38,854 nucleotides of DNA from Fidelibacterota bacterium (lineage in GTDB: Bacteria > Fidelibacterota > Marinisomatia > Marinisomatales > UBA1611), in assembly GCA_028101095.1 (NCBI GenBank), contig JAOHKG010000008.1, positions 1 through 38,854 of the forward strand, given 5' to 3'. Position 1 is the first letter of the stretch; the number at the start of each line of letters is the position of its first letter. Below are positions 32,241-38,854 of the stretch, piece by piece. Position numbers and translations under genes: made by a program. The notes beneath the pieces were generated by a model that saw nothing but the letters and a program-made list of their open reading frames with translations, did not search any database and had not been told where the DNA came from.

Positions 32241-33737
32241 ATGAAAAAAGTTTCTATTCTTTGGTTCAAAAAAAATCTACGAATTTCAGATAACTCTGCT
32301 CTTTATAGAGCAAGTAAAGAGCAAAAAATAGCGGCTATTTATATAAATGATCCAGATATAATTAATAATGATGATTTTTCATCTTATCATTTAGATTTTA
32401 TAAAAGAATCATTACTGGAGTTGGAAATTATTTTCAAAAAAAATAAAAGTTCATTCAACGTTTATTATGATAAAGCTTTAAATGTTTTAAAAAAAATAAA
32501 TGAGACTTATTCAATAAGTAAGATAATAACTCATTATGAAACTGGAAACTGGGTCACTTATTGCAGAGATAAAATTATAACTAATTATTGCAAAGAAAAT
32601 GGGATAGAGCTTTTGGAATACCAAAGCAATGGGATCGTTCGAAACCTAAGTGATCGAGATGGTTGGTCCCATCTTTGGAATAAAGAGATGATCAAAAATC
32701 AAATTTCTACACCTGGTGTTTCTGGTTTTTTAGATCTAAATGCACAATCTGTTCATGAATCTTTTCAAAAAATAAAAATAAAAAAGAAAAAGTATAATAA
32801 AATGTTTTTTGGAGGGGAGTCCCATGCAACAAATACTTTACACTCATTCTTAAATGATCGAGGAAACTATTATTCAAAAGAAATGTCTAGTCCCGTGACT
32901 GCAGATAAAAGCTGTTCAAGGTTAAGTTCCTATTTAGCCTATGGAAATATATCTATTAAGCAAGTTCTACAGGAAACAAAGAAACGTCAAGCATTTCTAA
33001 GAGAAAATAAAATTAGGACAGGATGGCTTAAGTCTTTATCCAGTTTCTCTTCTAGGTTAAGGTGGCATTGTCACTTCATTCAAAAGTTAGAAATGCAACC
33101 TAATCTAGAATTTACTAATATGGTTCGTGCCTATGATGGATTAAGGGAATCATATGATCCTAACGCATTTACTAGATGGAAAGAAGGTTCAACAGGTTTT
33201 CCAATGATAGATGCTTGCATGCGTTTTTTAAAGTCAAATGGCTGGATAAATTTTAGAATGAGGGCGATGCTAGTATCATTTGCTTCTTACAATCTATGGA
33301 TTGATTGGAGGGTTACCTCTAAGTATCTGAGTAAATATTTTATAGATTACGAACCAGGGATTCATTACAACCAATTTCAAATGCAGTCGGGTGTTACGGG
33401 AATGAATGCTATAAGAATTTATAACCCTGTAAAACAGCAACAAGACCATGACTCTGGGGCTAAATTTGTCAGAAAATGGGTTCCGGAGTTGTTGAATGTT
33501 CCAATCGAATATATTCAATATCCTCATCTATTATCTGAAAAGATGCAGAAAAAAGTTGGATGTATAATCGGAAAACATTATCCAACTCCAATTGTAGATT
33601 TAAAAATTTCTACTCTTAAAGCAAAAAAATATATTTACGATATAAGAGCTACTCAAAAAGCAAAAATTGAATCAAAAAAAGCGTATATTAAACATGGAAG
33701 CAGAAGAAAAAGTAGGAATATAAATTTATTTAAATAA
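32241..33737 (+). CDS. DNA photolyase/cryptochrome family flavoprotein
   Basis: This 498-aa protein has the N-terminal Rossmann-like photolyase domain (KVSILWFKKNLRISDNSAL, about 3-130) and the helical FAD domain (about 240-440). The latter includes TRWKEGSTGFPMIDACMRFL, a tryptophan-rich NLWIDWR and IRIYNPVKQQQDHD. The last motif is typical of a bacterial photolyase/cryptochrome subgroup rather than of the classic Escherichia coli PhrB. Expected role: light-driven repair of pyrimidine dimers; a photoreceptor role cannot be excluded. It is monocistronic, with a basic C-terminus. The gene starts at ATG with no strong ribosome site. Confidence 0.88.
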   Translation: MKKVSILWFKKNLRISDNSALYRASKEQKIAAIYINDPDIINNDDFSSYHLDFIKESLLELEIIFKKNKSSFNVYYDKALNVLKKINETYSISKIITHYETGNWVTYCRDKIITNYCKENGIELLEYQSNGIVRNLSDRDGWSHLWNKEMIKNQISTPGVSGFLDLNAQSVHESFQKIKIKKKKYNKMFFGGESHATNTLHSFLNDRGNYYSKEMSSPVTADKSCSRLSSYLAYGNISIKQVLQETKKRQAFLRENKIRTGWLKSLSSFSSRLRWHCHFIQKLEMQPNLEFTNMVRAYDGLRESYDPNAFTRWKEGSTGFPMIDACMRFLKSNGWINFRMRAMLVSFASYNLWIDWRVTSKYLSKYFIDYEPGIHYNQFQMQSGVTGMNAIRIYNPVKQQQDHDSGAKFVRKWVPELLNVPIEYIQYPHLLSEKMQKKVGCIIGKHYPTPIVDLKISTLKAKKYIYDIRATQKAKIESKKAYIKHGSRRKSRNINLFK

Positions 33738-33832
33738 AAATAATTAAAAAGGCATTACAAGGCGCTTATTTGCTACTTTTCTAATTTTTAAGTAAATTCA
33801 TATAATTCTAGTATTTTAGACAGGAGGCTATT

Positions 33833-36790
33833 ATGTCAAGAAAATTATATTCATTTACTGTTATCTTTTCTTTTGTTTTTGCTGTAACTCACCATATTCC
33901 TGATCAATATCCTACAATTCAAGAGGGTATAAATATTGCAGAGCAAGGGGATACAGTATTAGTCGCGCAAGGTATCTACTATGAGAATCTGATCCTTGAA
34001 AAAGAGATCACTCTAGCCAGTTATGCGATAAATGAAGAACTAAATGAAGATTGGCTAAATAGTCAAAATATTCAGTCTACCATTATTAGCGGTTCACAAA
34101 CACCTTTAAACTCCAAACAAGGAAGTTGCCTTATAATAAAGGACAACCTTATTGCGCCTCTGATTTTTGGATTCACCTTCCAAGACGGAAGTGGAACATC
34201 AATGAAAATAAATGATTGTGGTATTGATAAAATAAAAAGATCAGGAGGGGCAATTCTTATTTTTGAAGCATATCCTAAAATTACTTATAATCGATTCATT
34301 AATAATGGTACCCCACAAATAGGCGGTGGTAGCTCCAGCCATATGTTGGCTGATGGAGGGGCAATAAGTCATTATAGCGATGAAGATGTAGAGTTTGATG
34401 AAGACAGACTAAGGTTTACTATTAATTCAAGTCAGAATAGAATTATTCCAAACACTATGCTAATGCAAAATAATTATTTCGATAATAATAGCAGTGGTGA
34501 TGGTGAGAACTTCTATTCACACGGTTATGATGGTGACATAGATGTTAGTGGCAGTATCTTTGAAAATATAGATTGCAACACGAGCAGTGTTAATAGTTTT
34601 GTTCTACAATCAATAGAAAACAAGGCAATTTATTTACAAAATGATATAATAGGATCATGTGTTGAGGAGAGTGTATTTCACATTAATAGTGTAGATGGAA
34701 ATGATATTAACCCTGGAACTGAAACTGAACCATTTTCAACCATAAAACATGCTTTAACTATGGTAAAAGAAAGTAGTCCCCAGGTTACGGTTCTTCATCT
34801 TCAAGCAGGCGTCTATTCTAGGTCTACTAATGGAGAGTCTTTTCCAATTGTTGTTCCTGATAATGTCCATATTATTGGAGAGGATAGTGAAACTGTATTT
34901 ATTGACGCTGAATCTGATATTAATAATGAAGCCGCTGTTATGATAATTAAAGAGGTGGAGAATGTTAATATATCAAACTTAACCTTAACTGGAGGTTATT
35001 CAGAAGGACATGGATGTACCGGCGGAGGAGGGCTACTTTTAACAGCAAACGATATGTATAACCTTGATGGCGAAAATGGTGAAAGGGTTCGTTCATCATT
35101 CCCACTGATTGAAGATGTGATAATTGAGAATAATTATTCTCACAATGGCGGAGGTTTGTCATTTTTTAGAGTAAATGGACCGGTTTTAAATAATTTAATT
35201 ATAAGAAATAATGTTGCTTCAGCTTATGGCGGCGGTATTTTTTCATATGTTTCAACGATAACTATGACAAATGTAACAATTACAGAAAATGAAAATATAA
35301 ACAATACCGGCGGTGGAATGATGCTTGCTGCTTCACAAGGTGTTTTCGACAATATGATAATAACTAATAATATCAGTGGTATGCATGGTGGAGGTATATG
35401 GACAAATAATAGTGGCGGAGATGGAAACTATTCTGAAGGTTGGACGATGAAAAATTCTACTATCAGTGGCAATGTGTCCTCAATGTTTGGAGGCGGGATT
35501 AATTTTGCATGGTCACATCCAACATTGATTAATTGTGTTATAAGTGATAATCAATCCAGTTGGGGTGGTGGTGGTATTAATGGTTTGGAATCTGGTTTTA
35601 CTATTAAGGAATCTTTAGTACATAATAATTTTTCTTATGGTGGTGGGGGTGGAATCCTGGCATGGGGTGCTGGTGCCGATCCAATTATTGACAATTGTAT
35701 CATATCAAACAACACTACAGGATCAAACGGTGGTGGAATAATGCTAAATGGGGTTGATGAAGCTACTATTAAGTATACTTCTGTGATTGGTAACTCTGCT
35801 CAGGAGTATTTTGGCGGGATGTATGTGAATGATTTAGACGAATCTTTTCATAATATGACATTCAGTCAAAACTCTGCATCTCTTGGTGGAGTGGTAGGCA
35901 TTGGTGAAAATGCTAACATTCAATTAAAAAACTCCATAGTATGGAGCAACTCTGTAGGAGGTGGGAATTTTGGCTCAACAGATGGAACCGGATCTGTCGA
36001 TTTTACTTATAGTAATATAGAGGGTGGATTTATGGGAGAAGGTAATATAAGCTTAGATCCTTTATTTAAAGACGTTTCTAGTAACGATTTTTCACTTGAA
36101 ATTGGTTCTCCATGTATAGATGCCGGAATTGCAGATCTTGATGCAGACGGAGTAGATGATATTGATGATTATAATGGCCTTTCACCTGATATGGGAGCAT
36201 ATGAAACATCAATGGCTGCTGTGAATGGGTTTACAGTCTTTAATACTCCAACTAGTATTATTCTATCTTGGGAAGCAATTGAAAATAGCGCCTTTTTATA
36301 TTATTACTTAGAGAGGTCTACAACTGCGGACTTTACAGAAAACTCAGTGGGTTTCTACATAAATACAAACTACTATGATGATAGTGAAGTCGATTATCAA
36401 ACAGAGTATTTTTATAGAGTCTCTTTTTACGCTGATGGTTGGAGCGAGTTTTCTGAAACTCTATCAATGATGTTAGAATGGTTAGATACTAATAAAAGTG
36501 AAAATATTCCTGATGAATTCTCACTTCAACAAAACTATCCAAATCCCTTTAATCCATCCACAAATCTTGGATATAATCTTAAAGAAGATACTATGGTAAG
36601 TATTATAGTTTTTGATATACTAGGAAAAAAGGTTGTTGAATTAGTAAATGAATATCAATCTGCTGGTTATAAAAGGGTCCAATGGAATGCTAAAAACAGT
36701 GGAGGTATGCCTGTAAGTCCGGGAGTATATATCTATACAATTAAAACTGGAAACTTTACAGATTCAAAAAAAATGATTTTTGTAAAGTAG
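33833..36790 (+). CDS. Large secreted right-handed beta-helix protein
   Basis: This 985-aa surface or secreted protein begins with a signal peptide (about 1-20) and a strong ribosome site (GGAGG). Two beta-helix blocks follow. The first (about 22-280) opens with PDQYPTIQEGINIAEQGDTV. The second (about 285-795) opens with the DUF1565-type VDGNDINPGTETEPFSTI and has many turns of the GGG(I/L) and N-N-x-S type. A fibronectin type III-like domain (about 800-895) and a type IX-type sorting domain (about 900-985, NYPNPFNPST, SPGVYIYTIKTG) end it. Such proteins often bind or cut polysaccharides, but no catalytic residues are recognisable, so an adhesin or structural role is equally possible. Confidence 0.82.
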   Translation: MSRKLYSFTVIFSFVFAVTHHIPDQYPTIQEGINIAEQGDTVLVAQGIYYENLILEKEITLASYAINEELNEDWLNSQNIQSTIISGSQTPLNSKQGSCLIIKDNLIAPLIFGFTFQDGSGTSMKINDCGIDKIKRSGGAILIFEAYPKITYNRFINNGTPQIGGGSSSHMLADGGAISHYSDEDVEFDEDRLRFTINSSQNRIIPNTMLMQNNYFDNNSSGDGENFYSHGYDGDIDVSGSIFENIDCNTSSVNSFVLQSIENKAIYLQNDIIGSCVEESVFHINSVDGNDINPGTETEPFSTIKHALTMVKESSPQVTVLHLQAGVYSRSTNGESFPIVVPDNVHIIGEDSETVFIDAESDINNEAAVMIIKEVENVNISNLTLTGGYSEGHGCTGGGGLLLTANDMYNLDGENGERVRSSFPLIEDVIIENNYSHNGGGLSFFRVNGPVLNNLIIRNNVASAYGGGIFSYVSTITMTNVTITENENINNTGGGMMLAASQGVFDNMIITNNISGMHGGGIWTNNSGGDGNYSEGWTMKNSTISGNVSSMFGGGINFAWSHPTLINCVISDNQSSWGGGGINGLESGFTIKESLVHNNFSYGGGGGILAWGAGADPIIDNCIISNNTTGSNGGGIMLNGVDEATIKYTSVIGNSAQEYFGGMYVNDLDESFHNMTFSQNSASLGGVVGIGENANIQLKNSIVWSNSVGGGNFGSTDGTGSVDFTYSNIEGGFMGEGNISLDPLFKDVSSNDFSLEIGSPCIDAGIADLDADGVDDIDDYNGLSPDMGAYETSMAAVNGFTVFNTPTSIILSWEAIENSAFLYYYLERSTTADFTENSVGFYINTNYYDDSEVDYQTEYFYRVSFYADGWSEFSETLSMMLEWLDTNKSENIPDEFSLQQNYPNPFNPSTNLGYNLKEDTMVSIIVFDILGKKVVELVNEYQSAGYKRVQWNAKNSGGMPVSPGVYIYTIKTGNFTDSKKMIFVK

Positions 36791-36897
36791 CTTCACCTAA
36801 AATTGGTAAATCTTAGAAACTTATATAAATTCTGATAATACTTTTGTTATTTAAAATATTTATAAGTTGCTAATGTTGTATTTTAATTGGAGCAGAA

Positions 36898-38670
36898 ATG
36901 AATTCACCTACTTATTTAAAGAATAATGCAGATCGTTTTGGAGATAGTGAAGCACTCTCTATTAAAGATGAGAATGGAAACTGGGACACTGATACTTGGT
37001 CGGATGTCCATAACTCAGTTATAGAAATTTCAAAAAGTTTAATATCCTGCGGTGTTGAGTCTCAAGATAAGGTCAGTATTTACAGTTATAATCAAAAAAA
37101 ATGGTATTTGTGTTATCATGCATCCCAGTATATAAATGCCGTTGCAGTTGGTGTTTATCATACATGTAGCTCAAATGAAGTTGAATGGATCGTTGGTAAC
37201 TCAGACTCTAAAATTATTTTTCTTGGAAACAATCCAAATGATAATGATGAAAATGAAAAAATGCCAAACCATCGTTTATTAGCGGTTTTAGAAAAATTAG
37301 ATAAAGTTAAATTTGTTGTTACCCTTCCAGGTGTTGAAAAATTAAAACATGATAAAATAATCTCATGGGATGAATTTATATTGATGGGTGAGGACATTAC
37401 CGTATCAGATGTTGAAGAACGGTTTAATCAGATACAACCTGAAGACACATCGTCTTTAATATACACTTCAGGAACAACAGGAAACCCAAAAGGTGTTATA
37501 ATAACACACGACAATTGGGATTTTGAATGCCAGCAACTTTTAACTGTTGCACATTTTAATCCAGGTGATTCTTCAATATCTTGGCTTCCAGGAGCTCATG
37601 TTTTTGGGCAGGCTGTTGATTGCCACTTTACAGCACGATTAGCTATGCACTCATATATAGTTGATAGTCCCTTAAATACAGTTGATTATTCAAAAGAAAT
37701 ACAGCCCCACCTCTTTATATCTGTTCCAAGGATTTATGAGAAAGTCTACTCAAACCTTAAGTCTGCTGTAGATTCAAAAGCCATTTTAAAATATGGGTTA
37801 AAGATACCTGGTATTTCAACTCTTTTAAAAAATAAATTAAAAGCTGCAGCTGGTTTTGCGAATGTTACTTATGCAATAAGCGGTGCTGCTCCAATAAACC
37901 CTGATATATTAACTTTTTTTCAAAAATTAGGCATCCCTCTGTTCGAAGGCTATGGATTAACAGAGTCTTCGGCAGGAGCGACGTTAAATTACGGTTTACA
38001 TAATAAGATTGGTTCTGTTGGTAAAAAGTTCCCTGATACTAATATTAAAATTAGTGATGATGGGGAAATCCTTTTGCAAGGTCGTCATATCATGAAAGGA
38101 TACTATAATAACAAAAAGGCAACAGAAGAAGCATTAGTTGATGGATGGTTTTTGACAGGAGATGTTGGTAAAATAGATGACGATGGTTTTTTATACATCA
38201 CAGGAAGAAAAAAAGAGATTTATGTTAGTTCAGCAGGAAAAAATATAGCTCCTCTTGTTATCGAAGAGACAATGAAATCAATACCAATTGTGTCACAGTG
38301 CTTCTTAGTAGGGGATAATAGAAACTACTGCACAGCATTATTTACCCTTGATGTTGGAGTTATTCTTAGGGATAAGATTGGAATAGAGGCAACTATTATA
38401 CCTAAAGATCCTCTGAAGCAGCTTAAGGTTTTAGGTGAAAATGGTTTTTCATTAAAAGATTATACTGAATCAGATGAAATATTTAATGAAGTGCAAGATG
38501 AGGTAAATAAATTGAATCTAAAATTTTCAAACCCTGAACAATTAAAAAAGTTTTCAATTTTACCAAGAGACTTCACAATTGATGATGGAGAGCTTACCCC
38601 CACATTGAAAATAAGAAGAAAGCAAATTACCGAAAATTGGACTGAGGTAATTGATTCAATGTATAAATAG
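36898..38670 (+). CDS. Long-chain fatty acid-CoA ligase
   Basis: This 590-aa AMP-forming synthetase of the FadD15/long-chain group activates fatty acids to acyl-CoA through an acyl-adenylate. Motifs: P-loop IYTSGTTGNPKG (188-199), FEGYGLTESSAG (about 347-358), WFLTGDVGKIDDDGFLYITGR (about 417-437) and the C-terminal lysine in TPTLKIRRK. No transmembrane segment. GGAG precedes the ATG. It is followed after five bases by gpsA, so activated fatty acids and glycerol-3-phosphate may be supplied together for phospholipid synthesis. Confidence 0.92.
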   Translation: MNSPTYLKNNADRFGDSEALSIKDENGNWDTDTWSDVHNSVIEISKSLISCGVESQDKVSIYSYNQKKWYLCYHASQYINAVAVGVYHTCSSNEVEWIVGNSDSKIIFLGNNPNDNDENEKMPNHRLLAVLEKLDKVKFVVTLPGVEKLKHDKIISWDEFILMGEDITVSDVEERFNQIQPEDTSSLIYTSGTTGNPKGVIITHDNWDFECQQLLTVAHFNPGDSSISWLPGAHVFGQAVDCHFTARLAMHSYIVDSPLNTVDYSKEIQPHLFISVPRIYEKVYSNLKSAVDSKAILKYGLKIPGISTLLKNKLKAAAGFANVTYAISGAAPINPDILTFFQKLGIPLFEGYGLTESSAGATLNYGLHNKIGSVGKKFPDTNIKISDDGEILLQGRHIMKGYYNNKKATEEALVDGWFLTGDVGKIDDDGFLYITGRKKEIYVSSAGKNIAPLVIEETMKSIPIVSQCFLVGDNRNYCTALFTLDVGVILRDKIGIEATIIPKDPLKQLKVLGENGFSLKDYTESDEIFNEVQDEVNKLNLKFSNPEQLKKFSILPRDFTIDDGELTPTLKIRRKQITENWTEVIDSMYK

Positions 38671-38675
38671 TAAGA

Positions 38676-38854
38676 ATGGAAAATATTTCTTTTATTGGCT
38701 GTGGCTCGTGGGGTGCAGCTTTAAGTAAGGTTTTATCTGACAAAGATATACAATCTACAATGTGGCATAGAAGTAAAAGTATTGTAGATAAAATGTCTTC
38801 TACAAGAAAGCATTACTTGGTACCTGATTTAACTTTTTCTGAAAAAGTGTTTTT
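38676..38854 (+). CDS. gpsA: Glycerol-3-phosphate dehydrogenase NAD(P)+, 5' part
   Basis: The gene runs off the window; 59 residues are visible. The N-terminus ISFIGCGSWGAAL is the dinucleotide-binding GxGxWGxAL motif of GpsA, and MWHRSKSIVDKM fits the next strand and helix. GpsA makes glycerol-3-phosphate from dihydroxyacetone phosphate, the substrate used by PgsA in the same window. The ATG lies five bases after the acyl-CoA ligase stop. Confidence 0.87.
   Translation, partial: MENISFIGCGSWGAALSKVLSDKDIQSTMWHRSKSIVDKMSSTRKHYLVPDLTFSEKVF

Noticed and set aside
1-38854. CRISPR arrays, insertion sequences, prophage or toxin-antitoxin genes
   Set aside because: No regularly spaced repeats, transposase or integrase motifs, or typical small gene pairs were seen on either strand.

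Overview
This AT-rich window of about 39 kb is chromosomal housekeeping DNA from a free-living, Gram-negative-type bacterium. Two secreted proteins end in the NPFNPST-type C-terminal sorting domain used with type IX secretion. Others carry thrombospondin type-3-like DxDxDG repeats, FecR domains or lipoboxes. Together with the low GC this suggests the FCB group, most likely Candidatus Marinimicrobia (SAR406) or a close relative. The placement is inferred from gene style, not from a marker-gene tree. I see no prophage, insertion sequence, CRISPR array or defence island.

Layout. 231-7990 (+): tldD-tldE, rmuC and three exported proteins, two of them built on a repeated FlgO/CsgG-like fold. 8001-10970 (-): a UvrD-type helicase fused to a PD-(D/E)XK iron-sulfur nuclease. 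11051-12476 (+): an ECF sigma factor, a membrane-anchored partner (probable anti-sigma) and a Spy/CpxP-like periplasmic protein. 12579-18437: serC (+), msrA and a carboxypeptidase-regulatory-domain protein (-), then a hotdog thioesterase and a D-lactate-dehydrogenase-like flavoprotein (+). 18470-22399 (+): a FecR/beta-barrel protein and small proteins of unknown function. 22475-29968 (+): a large Alu-containing SRP RNA, dnaX, ybaB, recR, pgsA, pgpA, cinA, thpR, recA and recX, nearly all touching or overlapping. 29969-30451: a non-coding stretch with a candidate structured RNA and a short tandem repeat. 30452-38854: a secreted serine hydrolase, a terminator, tRNA-Leu(CAA) (-), a photolyase/cryptochrome, a giant beta-helix protein, a long-chain acyl-CoA synthetase and the start of gpsA.

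How the genes fit together. The right half is dominated by DNA replication and repair (dnaX, recR, recA, recX, photolyase), joined by the helicase-nuclease and rmuC on the left. Phospholipid genes (pgsA, pgpA, acyl-CoA synthetase, gpsA) are mixed in.

The most interesting signals are: (1) three genes (pgsA, recX and the secreted hydrolase) whose conserved N-termini or signal peptides can only be reached from AUU/AUC/AUA codons, two of them behind good Shine-Dalgarno sequences; (2) dnaX with in-frame slippery A-runs that lead to nearby stops, and with its zinc-binding cysteines lost; (3) a GC-rich hairpin island at about 30145-30235 that folds better on the minus strand and ends in a T-run; (4) a Firmicutes-like large SRP RNA-dnaX-ybaB-recR order in a Gram-negative-type genome.
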